Notes under the pieces: generated by a model
The model's database searches: none
Told to the model about the DNA's origin: nothing
The model's input: the letters and a program-made list of their open reading frames with translations, nothing else
In this document: piece by piece, positions 55,720 to 63,160 of the stretch
Numbering within the stretch: the stretch's first letter is position 1
Layout: every line of letters starts with the position of its first letter
Translations under genes and position numbers: made by a program
Source of the DNA: Flavobacterium sp.
GTDB lineage: Bacteria; Bacteroidota; Bacteroidia; Flavobacteriales; Flavobacteriaceae
DNA length: 64,000 nucleotides
Direction of reading: 5' to 3'
Assembly (NCBI GenBank): GCA_025351785.1
Contig: JANXVF010000118.1
Location: 1-64,000 of the forward strand

Positions 55720-56508
55720 TTAACCCATTGGTGGAATAGGCACAGGGATTTCTCCTTTTTTTATTGGTTTGCGTTTGGCAAGCAAATCAGAATAATATTT
55801 CCGAACGGTATTGATCACATTTAATATTTTTTCATATTGCAAATCAGTCGGTTTTGCTTTGGCTAGGCTCAACACATATCCGTTTAAATCTTTTGATATG
55901 GTTTGAATTTCTTTGCGCATTGTTCGCACATCATATACCACTTTTACCGCCACCTCTTGTGTGCGCCCTTCAAAAAGTGTGTTAAAATCAGTATTGGTAG
56001 TTTCCATTTCGGCAACATAATCTTGCATTTTCAATGCCGCTATGTGCGCTGCATATTTTGGCGTGTTTAACTCGGCAACCAAATTTACAAGTCCGTTTGT
56101 TTCTTGCTCATAGTTAAAAGTTTGCAAGCCTTTGTATGTTTTAAAAACGGTATCCAAACTATCATAAGCTAGTTTTTTTGAGGCATCTTTTGTTAATTCA
56201 AATACTAACAAATACCGCAAAGCACTTTTTATGGCATCATCACGAAGCATGTCTGCATGAGCAATTTTTAGGGTTTCATCACTTTTTACAATTTGTAGCA
56301 TTGCATTGTCATAATCGAGTGCTTTGGTTTTTAAACTTGACACATAACTTTGAACAATAGGATCAGTAATAACTGTGGCATCTCCTATTAATGCAATGTT
56401 GTTGACGATGCTTTTAAAATGTTGACCAAATTCGAGATTAAGCAATCGTGATTCATTTAAAGAATGTAAATTTTTCATAAGGGTTGGTTTTATATTGTTA
56501 TTTACCAA
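55720..56508 (-). CDS. DUF6261 family protein
   Basis: A 262-residue, mostly helical soluble protein. The opening NLHSLNESRLLNLEFGQHFK and the end LLAKRKPIKKGEIPVPIPPM resemble DUF6261, a family confined to Bacteroidota and of unknown function. A later internal start, MKNLHSLN at 56478, is likely the true one because it leads straight into the conserved region. GC content is higher than in neighbouring genes. It lies between the TlpA-like unit (its R'-like box starts 18 bases after this stop) and a 41-base tandem repeat. Confidence 0.65.
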   Translation of the reverse strand: MVNNNIKPTLMKNLHSLNESRLLNLEFGQHFKSIVNNIALIGDATVITDPIVQSYVSSLKTKALDYDNAMLQIVKSDETLKIAHADMLRDDAIKSALRYLLVFELTKDASKKLAYDSLDTVFKTYKGLQTFNYEQETNGLVNLVAELNTPKYAAHIAALKMQDYVAEMETTNTDFNTLFEGRTQEVAVKVVYDVRTMRKEIQTISKDLNGYVLSLAKAKPTDLQYEKILNVINTVRKYYSDLLAKRKPIKKGEIPVPIPPMG

Positions 56509-56570
56509 ATTTAATAAAATTTATTTAAATCAAAAAATACATTTTTTGTTTTATTTATAATTTTCAAATG

Positions 56571-56878
56571 AGATACTGCGTATATTGGTAGAACTGCACG
56601 TAAGACAGCCCAGATACTGCGTATATTGGTAGAACTGCACGCAGGACAGCCCAGATACTGCGTATATTGGTAGAACTGCACACAGGACAGCCCAGATACT
56701 GCGTATATTGGTAGAACTGCACACAGGACAGCCCAAATACTGCGTATATTGGTAGAACTGCACGCAAGACAGCCCAGATACAGCGTATATTGGTAGAACT
56801 GCACGCAAGACAGCCCAGATACTGCGTATATTGGTAGAACTGCACGCAAGACAGCCCAGATACTGCGTATATTGGTAG
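56571..56878 (+). repeat. Tandem repeat, 41-base unit, 7.5 copies
   Basis: Unit starts fall at 56571, 56612, 56653, 56694, 56735, 56776, 56817 and 56858 (the last is partial, 21 bases). Each begins AGATACTGCGTATATTGG and contains TAGAACTGCACGC and GACAGCCC. Units differ at one to three bases, mostly in GCACGCAGG. There are no spacers, so this is not CRISPR. ACGCAG and CTGCGT inside a unit can pair. Because 41 is not a multiple of 3, the minus strand is open in all frames; I do not treat these as genes. The final unit breaks off exactly where the HigBA unit begins. Confidence 0.95.
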
Positions 56879-56892
56879 TTATGCAACATTTT
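56878..56892 (+). other. Left end of the HigBA cassette-like unit
   Basis: GTTATGCAACATTTT matches the reverse complement of 57553-57567 at 14 of 15 bases. It directly follows the TAG that ends the partial tandem unit, where the full units have TAGAACTGC. Confidence 0.6.
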
Positions 56893-56928
56893 CGAGAAAA
56901 TCCTGCTTAAATGAAAAACCCACCAAAT

Positions 56929-56940
56929 TAATACTTATCT
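56929..56940 (+). promoter_or_regulatory. Likely promoter box of higBA
   Basis: TATCTTTG fits the TAnnTTTG consensus and lies about 30 bases before the higB ATG, within the cassette. It would let the toxin-antitoxin pair be expressed without an outside promoter. Confidence 0.45.
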
Positions 56941-56966
56941 TTGACGTTAGTAACAGAAAAAAGAGT

Positions 56967-57248
56967 ATGATTGTTTCATTTAAGGATAAGGAAACTGAAA
57001 AAATTTGGAACGGAATTGTATCAAAGAAACTTCCAAGAGAAATTCAAGATACAGCTAGAAGAAAATTGAGAATGATAAATAATTCAATTGATGTCATCGA
57101 TTTAAGGATTCCGCCAGCAAATAGACTTGAGAAACTCAAAGGAAATTTGAAAGAATTCAACAGTATAAGAATAAATAATCAGTGGAGAATTATTTTTAAA
57201 TGGGATAACGGAAATGCTTTAGAAGTTGAAATTATAGATTATCATTAA
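56967..57248 (+). CDS. higB: HigB-type (RelE superfamily) toxin
   Basis: A 93-residue toxin of the plasmid maintenance killer group. IVSFKDKETEKIWNGIVSKK starts the fold, DLRIPPANRLEKLKGNLKEF and IRINNQWRIIFKWDNGNALE are conserved, and the final VEIIDYH carries the usual C-terminal histidine. Such toxins cut mRNA on the ribosome. The antitoxin gene follows after 12 bases, in the toxin-first order typical of higBA. Toxin-antitoxin pairs are common in cassette arrays, where they resist loss. Confidence 0.92.
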   Translation: MIVSFKDKETEKIWNGIVSKKLPREIQDTARRKLRMINNSIDVIDLRIPPANRLEKLKGNLKEFNSIRINNQWRIIFKWDNGNALEVEIIDYH

Positions 57249-57260
57249 AAAACATAAGAA

Positions 57261-57566
57261 ATGGAAAAGCTAAAAAACATAACGCCCGGAGAAATTTTAT
57301 TAGAAGAATTTTTAATTCCTTTAGAAATTACGCAATACAGACTTTCTAAAGATTTAGATATTCCGCAGACAAGAATATCTGAAATAATTAAGGGTAACAG
57401 AAGAATTTCTGCAGATACAGCTGTAAGATTAAGTGCATACTTTGGAAATTCGGCAAAATTTTGGTTGGGAATTCAAGATGACTTCGATATAGAAAATGAA
57501 ATGACCAAAAAATTGAGCGAAGTAAAGAGAATTAATAATATCAGAAAAGAAAAAAACGTTGCATAA
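57261..57566 (+). CDS. higA: HigA-type antitoxin
   Basis: A 101-residue XRE-family regulator. ITPGEILLEEFLIPLEITQY and LSKDLDIPQTRISEIIKGNR form the helix-turn-helix; LSAYFGNSAKFWLGIQDDFD is the HigA signature. It neutralises HigB and represses the operon. Its TAA stop (57564-57566) lies inside the left box of palindrome copy 1 (GCATAAC), so the gene ends exactly at the recombination site. Confidence 0.93.
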   Translation: MEKLKNITPGEILLEEFLIPLEITQYRLSKDLDIPQTRISEIIKGNRRISADTAVRLSAYFGNSAKFWLGIQDDFDIENEMTKKLSEVKRINNIRKEKNVA

Positions 57567-57692
57567 CAGCGGTTTTGCGATATTGCGAATTTTGTAGTAA
57601 TTTCATGTTTACGTTTCGCAATAATTTTTATCTTTAACAGAAAATAATCAGTTCCGAAGTTCGCCACTTCAAGAAGCCGCGAGACGTTAGCA
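57561..57692 (+). repeat. attC-like palindrome, copy 1
   Basis: A 132-base element from GCATAAC to GTTAGCA, with AGCGGTTTTGCGA near the left, TTCGCCACTTCAAGAAG near the right and GAGACGTTAGC at the end. The left arm CGGTTTTGCGATATTGCGAA pairs imperfectly with the right arm. A TATCTTTA box lies in the middle near 57629. Its length is identical to copy 2. Confidence 0.75.
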
Positions 57693-57801
57693 GAAATACG
57701 CCAAAAATACTAGCAAATTCGATATAAAATTGAAATAAATTTTGCAAAGTATTAAACTTGAATATTTGTTGTAAATTTGTACTTATTTAAAAGTATAATA
57801 A

Positions 57802-58062
57802 ATGGAAAATTTGGTAAACATAACAGAAATTAAAAATCTTTATCCAAATGAATGGGTTTTGCTTGGAAATCCAAATATGGACGAAAGTAAACTTGACGTT
57901 TTATCGGGAATTCCATTATTCCATAGTAAAGACAAAAGAGAAGTTTGTTATATTGGCAGAGAAAAAACAGCAAGTTTTGACAAAATCACGTTGATTTATA
58001 CTGGAACATTTCGACCGACAAGAAAAATAACTGGAATTTTTAACCGAATTTCAAGAAAATGA
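57802..58062 (+). CDS. Small protein of unknown function, paired with a retropepsin-like gene
   Basis: An 86-residue protein starting MENLVNITEIKNLYPNEWVL. It contains LLGNPNMDESKLDVLSGIPL and a basic end (RPTRKITGIFNRISRK). I do not recognise a named family. The stop overlaps the ATG of the retropepsin-like gene by 4 bases (ATGA), so the two are translationally coupled. I recall similar pairs in Bacteroidota but cannot confirm that here. Confidence 0.7.
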   Translation: MENLVNITEIKNLYPNEWVLLGNPNMDESKLDVLSGIPLFHSKDKREVCYIGREKTASFDKITLIYTGTFRPTRKITGIFNRISRK

Positions 58063-58448
58063 TTTACAAATTTAAAAGAGAACCAGAAAGCGGATTAATT
58101 CTTGTTAATGTAGAAATTGACAAAAAATACGAACTAAAAATGATTCTTGATACTGGAGCTACAAATACAACTATTGACAGTAACGCTTTATATTTGCTAG
58201 GTCACGATTTAAAAGATTGTATTGGAATTGTTGAGATTGAAACTGCAAACGGAATCATTGAAACCGAAGTCTTTGAATTAGAAAGTTTTGCATCATTAGG
58301 CATTAAAAAAGAGAAATTTGAAATTCAGGTTTACGATTTCATTGCACACGGCATATTTTCAGATTATAATTGACCCTTAGGACTTGATTTCTTAGAAAGT
58401 ACAAAGTTTTGTATTGATACAATTGAAAATACAATTTCAATAACCTAA
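58059..58448 (+). pseudogene. Retropepsin-like aspartic protease gene with an in-frame TGA
   Basis: The first 104 codons encode a retropepsin-like domain: the catalytic MILDTGATNTTIDSNAL, then VEIETANGIIETEVFELESF. A TGA at 58371-58373 interrupts it after FSDYN. The same frame continues with PLGLDFLESTKFCIDTIENT and ISIT to a TAA at 58446-58448. The LGLDFL stretch is the normal end of the fold, so the intact protein would be about 129 residues. GGA to TGA is the simplest lesion. The truncated product lacks the last strands and is probably inactive. Confidence 0.82.
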
Positions 58449-58463
58449 AAAAAGATGTACTTC

Positions 58464-58595
58464 TGCCAACAGCGGTTTCACGAAATGGCGAAATTTGTGG
58501 TAAATTCACGTTTATTTTTCGCAAGAAATTTTATCTTTAACGGAAAAAAATCGGTTACGAAGTTCGCCACTTCATGAAGACGCGAGACGTTGGCT
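58464..58595 (+). repeat. attC-like palindrome, copy 2
   Basis: A 132-base element from TGCCAAC to GTTGGCT. It has the strongest fold: CGGTTTCACGAAATGGCGAA on the left pairs at 16 of 20 positions with the arm TTCGCCACTTCATGAAGACG on the right. GCCAAC and GTTGGC form the outer stem, with unequal unpaired bases between the stems. TATCTTTA near 58531 is a possible promoter box. Confidence 0.78.
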
Positions 58596-58614
58596 GATAG
58601 TTTAAAAAAACGAA

Positions 58615-59295
58615 ATGACAAAGGAAGAACAAATTTCAAAAATTGTTGTTGAACAACTAAAGACATCTGAATTAAAAGAGAAATATTTGAATTTACTAAA
58701 TTTCAGAATTGATGAAAATAGAAAATTTTTGAATATTCTTTTAACAATTATGGTTTTAACTGTCTTTGCATTTCCATTAATTGTAGAGACAAAAATTAGT
58801 GAGATTTCAATTGGTCCATTTAAACTCAAAGATAATTTGTTTGCCATTTCTATAATCCCTTCAATTTTTGCTTATTGTTATTACAAATATGCAGCAATGT
58901 GGATTGAATTAATTGAACAAAAATTTATTTCCAAAAATCTAACTTCAAAAATATTTTCGATTAACGAAACTTCATATCTAAATGAAAGACTTAAACCATT
59001 TTCATTTGCTGATCACATTATTTATCACAGTGCTCAAGTAAAATCAAGAAAACTGGGTTGTTTCCTTGGATTGTTTTGGATTCCAACTGTAATTGGATTA
59101 GTACTTTTTCCCTTTCTATTTGAATACTACACTGTCAAAATATTGTACTTGAAAATAGGACTAAATAAAGTACTTGATTGGGTGTTTTTTTTAACACCAA
59201 TAATTACGGGTGTATTTACAATTTTAATCTATTTTCAAGCTGGACAAAAACTCGATGAAATAAGAAAAAAAGAAAATGAAAAAACCATCAGCTAA
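58615..59295 (+). CDS. Membrane protein of unknown function
   Basis: A 226-residue protein with a charged N-terminal helix (KIVVEQLKTSELKEKYLNLL) and about four membrane segments: LLTIMVLTVFAFPLIV, FAISIIPSIFAYCYY, FLGLFWIPTVIGLVLFPFL and WVFFLTPIITGVFTILIYF. The C-terminus is basic. I do not recognise the family. It starts 20 bases after palindrome copy 2. Its TAA stop (59293-59295) lies inside the left box of copy 3 (AGCTAAC), as in higA. Confidence 0.7.
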   Translation: MTKEEQISKIVVEQLKTSELKEKYLNLLNFRIDENRKFLNILLTIMVLTVFAFPLIVETKISEISIGPFKLKDNLFAISIIPSIFAYCYYKYAAMWIELIEQKFISKNLTSKIFSINETSYLNERLKPFSFADHIIYHSAQVKSRKLGCFLGLFWIPTVIGLVLFPFLFEYYTVKILYLKIGLNKVLDWVFFLTPIITGVFTILIYFQAGQKLDEIRKKENEKTIS

Positions 59296-59416
59296 CAGCC
59301 GTTTCTCGCAATTGCGAATTTTGTGGTACGTTCACGTTTCGCAAGAAATATTATCTTAGTGGAAAAATAATTCGTTCCGAAGTTCGCAACTGACGAGAAG
59401 TGGCGGAACGAACTGC
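59290..59416 (+). repeat. attC-like palindrome, copy 3, with divergent right end
   Basis: It starts AGCTAACAGCCGTTTCTCGC and keeps the shared middle (TTTTGTGGTA, TTCACGTTTCGCAAGAAATA, GTTCCGAAGTTCGCAAC). Its right end reads GGAACGAACTGCACGC instead of GAGACGTTrGC. That junction is shared with the 41-base tandem repeat (TAGAACTGCACGC). The rest of the spacer to 59669 shows no gene; it contains three ATCGAT sites in AT-rich sequence. Confidence 0.65.
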
Positions 59417-59669
59417 ACGCAAAAAACACAATACAACACGTAGTTTCTATATATTTATTTAAAAGTATACGTCGTTTTTTATCGATTTAGAGTAAATATA
59501 TTCCAGCCACAGGATCATATTCTTTGTTTCTTTGGCAATCGATTTACTATAATTTATGGTTTGGTGCAATTTTAATCGATAAAATATCAGTACCAAAGTA
59601 TATTTTTTCAAAGCACTAACTTAAATACATCTTTTTTATTAAATTTGTTTTTTTTAGAAATTTCTTTCC

Positions 59670-62087
59670 ATGATGACCGAAACACAAAACAAAATAGAAC
59701 TTACTTTTGAAGATTTTAAAGCCGAAGTTTTAAACGATTATAAAATTGCTACTGTTAGCAGAGAATGCAGTTTGCTAGGACGGCGCGAGGTGCTTACAGG
59801 CAAAGCAAAGTTTGGTATTTTTGGCGATGGGAAAGAGGTGCCACAACTAGCACTGGCAAAAGCCTTCAAAAATGGCGATTTCCGGTCGGGTTACTATCGC
59901 GATCAAACCTTTATGATGGCTATTGGAGCCTTATCGATTGAACAATTTTTTGCAGGTTTGTATGGTCATACTAGTTTAGATTTTGACCCAATGAGTGCCG
60001 GAAGACAAATGGGTGGGCATTTTGCAACCCATTCGCTAGACGAAAATGGTAACTGGAAAAACCTTATGAATCAAAAAAATTCTAGCGCCGATATTTCGCC
60101 AACTGCAGGTCAGATGCCTAGATTGCTCGGTTTGGCACAAGCCTCAAAAATATATAGAAACGTGTCTGGGCTGGGCGATAAAACAAAATTTACTGTAAAC
60201 GGAAACGAAATTGCCTGGGGTACTATCGGAAACGCATCTACCTCTGAAGGATTGTTTTTTGAAACTATAAATGCCGCAGGAGTGCTTCAAGTTCCTATGG
60301 TTATGAGTGTTTGGGATGACGAATACGGAATATCGGTTCATGCAAAACATCAAACTACAAAACAAAATATATCTGAAATTTTGAAAGGATTTCAGCGCGA
60401 CACTACTATTGAAAATGGAGAAGGTTACGAAATTTTTACTGTAAATGGTTGGGATTATCCCACATTGGTAGCAACCTATGAAAAAGCGGCAACTATTGCT
60501 CGCAAAGAACACGTTCCTGTTTTGATTCACGTTCGTGAGTTAACGCAACCACAAGGACATTCTACATCGGGCAGTCACGAGCGGTATAAAAATGAAGACA
60601 GACTAGCATGGGAAGCAAAATTTGATTGTTTGGCACAGCTGCGAAATTGGGTACTCGAAAATAATTTGGCCACAGTTTTAGAGCTCGACGAGATAGACTT
60701 ACAAGCCAAAAAAGATGTTTTGGCTGGAAAAAAAATAGCTTGGTTGGCATTTTCAAATCCTGTAAAAGAGGAGCAAAGTGAGCTAGTTTCGTTATTAAAT
60801 GCTACAGCAACGGCAAGCGAACAAAAAGTTTTTATTCAAAAATTAAGTGCCGACTTAGCCGGTATTAAAGAACCTATTCGCAAAGATATTCTGACTACCG
60901 CTCGAAAAGTCTTGCGGATGGTTGTTGCCGAAAACAGCAAACTAGAACTTGCCGATTGGATAACAAAGTACACCAACAAAATACAACCAAAATTTAGTTC
61001 TCATTTATTTTCTCAGTCAGATCAAAATGTTAGTTCAGTGCCCGAAGTCAAGCCTACATTTCATGCCGATGCCGAAGCTGTTGATGCCCGATTGGTTTTG
61101 AGAGACAATTTTGATGCGCTATTCTCAAAATATCCAGAGCTTTTAGTTTTTGGCGAAGATGCAGGTAATATAGGAGATGTAAATCAGGGATTGGAAGGAA
61201 TGCAAGAAAAATATGGCGAACTTCGGGTTGCCGATGTAGGTATTCGGGAAGCTACAATAGTAGGGCAGGGCATAGGAATGGCTATGCGCGGTTTGCGACC
61301 AATTGCCGAAATTCAATATTTAGACTACCTGCTTTATGCCATTCAAATTATGAGTGACGACCTTGCTACACTACAATTTAGAACTGCCGGCACACAAAAA
61401 GCACCTTTAATAATAAGAACCCGAGGACACAGACTAGAAGGCGTTTGGCACTCTGGCTCGCCTATGGGAATGATTATAAACGCCATTCGAGGCATTCATG
61501 TTTTGGTACCTAGAAACATGACTAAAGCTGCAGGATTTTACAACACCTTGCTTCAAACAGATGAGCCTGCCTTGGTTATAGAATGTTTGAACGGGTATCG
61601 ATTGAAAGAGAAAATGCCAACCAATTTGGGCGAATTTAAAACCCCAATTGGCGTGGTCGAAACTATCAAAACAGGAACCGATATTACTTTAATATCTTAT
61701 GGTTCTACTTTGCGACTCGTTGAGCAAGCCGCTGCCGAGTTACAATCTATTGGTATAGACTGCGAAATTATAGATATTCAATCGTTGTTGCCGTTTGATA
61801 TAAATCATGATTGTGTAAAAAGTATTGCTAAAACAAACCGACTTTTGATAATAGATGAGGATGTGCCAGGAGGAGCAAGCGCTTTCATTTTGCAACAAAT
61901 AATTGAAGTTCAAAACGGATACAAACATCTAGACAGTGCGCCGCAAACCCTTACTTCAAAATCTCACAGACCTTCCTATGGAACCGATGGCGATTATTTT
62001 TCAAAACCATCTGTCGAAGATATATTTGAAAAAGTGTATGCTGTTATGAATGAAGCACAGCCTACAAAATTTAAAAGTTTGTATTAA
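59670..62087 (+). CDS. 2-oxoacid dehydrogenase E1, alpha-beta fusion (branched-chain type)
   Basis: An 805-residue fusion of E1 alpha (about 1-440) and E1 beta (about 460-805), the form found in Bacteroidota for branched-chain 2-oxoacids. Alpha features are FRSGYYRDQTFMMAIG and the TPP region IAWGTIGNASTSEGLFFETI, which has GN where many enzymes have GD. The beta part has LLVFGEDAGNIGDVNQGLEG, GIGMAMRGLRPIAEIQYLDY and the C-terminal transketolase domain. It decarboxylates 2-oxoacids and passes the acyl group to E2. A second ATG at 59673 is equally likely as start. E2 and E3 are not nearby. Confidence 0.88.
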   Translation: MMTETQNKIELTFEDFKAEVLNDYKIATVSRECSLLGRREVLTGKAKFGIFGDGKEVPQLALAKAFKNGDFRSGYYRDQTFMMAIGALSIEQFFAGLYGHTSLDFDPMSAGRQMGGHFATHSLDENGNWKNLMNQKNSSADISPTAGQMPRLLGLAQASKIYRNVSGLGDKTKFTVNGNEIAWGTIGNASTSEGLFFETINAAGVLQVPMVMSVWDDEYGISVHAKHQTTKQNISEILKGFQRDTTIENGEGYEIFTVNGWDYPTLVATYEKAATIARKEHVPVLIHVRELTQPQGHSTSGSHERYKNEDRLAWEAKFDCLAQLRNWVLENNLATVLELDEIDLQAKKDVLAGKKIAWLAFSNPVKEEQSELVSLLNATATASEQKVFIQKLSADLAGIKEPIRKDILTTARKVLRMVVAENSKLELADWITKYTNKIQPKFSSHLFSQSDQNVSSVPEVKPTFHADAEAVDARLVLRDNFDALFSKYPELLVFGEDAGNIGDVNQGLEGMQEKYGELRVADVGIREATIVGQGIGMAMRGLRPIAEIQYLDYLLYAIQIMSDDLATLQFRTAGTQKAPLIIRTRGHRLEGVWHSGSPMGMIINAIRGIHVLVPRNMTKAAGFYNTLLQTDEPALVIECLNGYRLKEKMPTNLGEFKTPIGVVETIKTGTDITLISYGSTLRLVEQAAAELQSIGIDCEIIDIQSLLPFDINHDCVKSIAKTNRLLIIDEDVPGGASAFILQQIIEVQNGYKHLDSAPQTLTSKSHRPSYGTDGDYFSKPSVEDIFEKVYAVMNEAQPTKFKSLY

Positions 62088-62167
62088 TATTTTGTAAAAT
62101 TAAGACTACTGTAGTACCAAACTTTATTTAGGTTTAAGGTTTTATTTTTAATATGAACTTTTAGAAC

Positions 62168-62175
62168 TATTTTTG
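62168..62175 (+). promoter_or_regulatory. -7 box of the AraC-type regulator gene
   Basis: TATTTTTG matches TAnnTTTG and lies 30 bases before the ATG at 62206. An in-frame TTG at 62173 overlaps the box and cannot be the start. Confidence 0.5.
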
Positions 62176-62205
62176 TATTTGAATTTTACTTTAAATAATT
62201 TAAAA

Positions 62206-63075
62206 ATGCATAAACTAGATTTACCCGAATTATTTATTGATTCATCAAAAAACACAAATGATGTTTTTGTTTATTATTTTCAAAGTAATAGTGATAACAG
62301 TAAATCAAAAATTACATTAAATACAAATTTAATAAGTTTCCTTATCGAAGGAAATAAAGAATTGTATCATAACGATGCTTCCCAAAAAATTTCAGAAAAT
62401 CAATTTGTATTGGCAAAATCAGGAAACTGCCTCATGTCTGAAAATCTGTCAACACAAAAGAAATACTCGAGTTTGCTATTCTTTTTCAATCAAAATTTTA
62501 TAACACATTTCAAATCAAAACATGCTACAACCTTACTTTCAAAACAAAAATTGATACTTGCCGAAAAGTCATTTCTAGTTTTAGAGTATGACGTATTTAT
62601 CAAAAATTTTGTTATGTCTTTAAACCAACTTTTAGAGTCAGAAAATGTTGTTTCCGATGCTTTTATCACCCTAAAGTTAGAAGAAATATTGTTGTATTTA
62701 GTTCAAAAATTTGGCTCTGAAGTTTTGTTTTTCTTTGATTTAGAAAATCAAAAAGCAGAACGAAAAAATATAAAACTGCAAGGAATTGTAGAGCGCAATA
62801 TATATTCAAAATTATCATTAGATGAGTTGGCTTTTTTGTGCGACATGAGTTTGTCTACTTTCAAAAGAGAGTTTAACAAAGTATACAAAATGTCGCCAAG
62901 CAAATGGATACAGGAGCGCAGATTAGAAAAATCGGCTCATTTACTATCATCAAAAAACGAACGGCCAAGTGATGTGTACCACATAATTGGATATGAAAGT
63001 TTATCTAGTTTTACACAATCTTTTAAACAAAAATTTGGAACAACCCCAAAAAAATATCAACTGCAAGTAAATTGA
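62206..63075 (+). CDS. AraC family transcriptional regulator
   Basis: A 289-residue regulator from the ATG at 62206. The N-terminal 190 residues form a cupin-like sensing domain typical of the group (FLIEGNKELYHNDASQKISE). The C-terminus has two helix-turn-helix motifs: LSLDELAFLCDMSLSTFKRE and YHIIGYESLSSFTQSFKQKF. It may control the YbhB-like gene that follows after 85 bases, or the E1 gene before it; neither can be decided here. Confidence 0.88.
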   Translation: MHKLDLPELFIDSSKNTNDVFVYYFQSNSDNSKSKITLNTNLISFLIEGNKELYHNDASQKISENQFVLAKSGNCLMSENLSTQKKYSSLLFFFNQNFITHFKSKHATTLLSKQKLILAEKSFLVLEYDVFIKNFVMSLNQLLESENVVSDAFITLKLEEILLYLVQKFGSEVLFFFDLENQKAERKNIKLQGIVERNIYSKLSLDELAFLCDMSLSTFKREFNKVYKMSPSKWIQERRLEKSAHLLSSKNERPSDVYHIIGYESLSSFTQSFKQKFGTTPKKYQLQVN

Positions 63076-63109
63076 ACTTTTTGCTACACTTTTTGAACGT
63101 TTGCCTCTA

Positions 63110-63138
63110 TTGTTTTTTCCCTTGAAATTTTATTTTTG
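63110..63138 (+). promoter_or_regulatory. Promoter of the YbhB-like gene
   Basis: TTG (63110-63112), 18 bases, TATTTTTG (63131-63138) matches the Bacteroidota consensus. It is 22 bases before the ATG. Confidence 0.65.
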
Positions 63139-63160
63139 TATAAACAAATTAATATAAAAA

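Larger units (their letters stand above)
54518..59416. mobile_element. Integron-like cassette array without a visible integrase
   Basis: Four copies of a 127-139-base imperfect palindrome each follow a small gene or gene pair in the gene's own direction (minus for the TlpA unit, plus for the other three). Every copy starts with an AAC-ended box and AGCGG or AGCCG; two end with GAGACGTTrGC, one has a mutated right end and one has a different right end. The start of each unit is the reverse complement of its own end, and this motif differs between units. That is the pattern left by attC-type site-specific recombination of circular cassettes. The cargo (thioredoxin, toxin-antitoxin, unknown small proteins) is typical of sedentary integrons. 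No integrase or transposase is present. The right boxes do not fit GTTRRRY perfectly, so this is called integron-like. Confidence 0.6.

Noticed and set aside
56571..56878. CRISPR array
   Set aside because: The units are contiguous 41-base tandem copies with no spacers, and no cas genes are present.
56511..56889. Three overlapping minus-strand open frames of about 93-112 codons
   Set aside because: They are translations of the 41-base tandem repeat, open in every frame because 41 is not a multiple of 3. They show the same repeating peptide and no start signals.
58371..58373. Selenocysteine or readthrough at the TGA in the retropepsin-like gene
   Set aside because: No SECIS-like hairpin follows, and the family has no cysteine or selenocysteine at this position.
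54819..59416. Interpretation of the palindromes as simple transcription terminators
   Set aside because: They lack a T tract, are over 120 bases long, share sequence among copies, and their outer boxes match the start of the same unit. Terminators elsewhere in the window are short stems followed by T.
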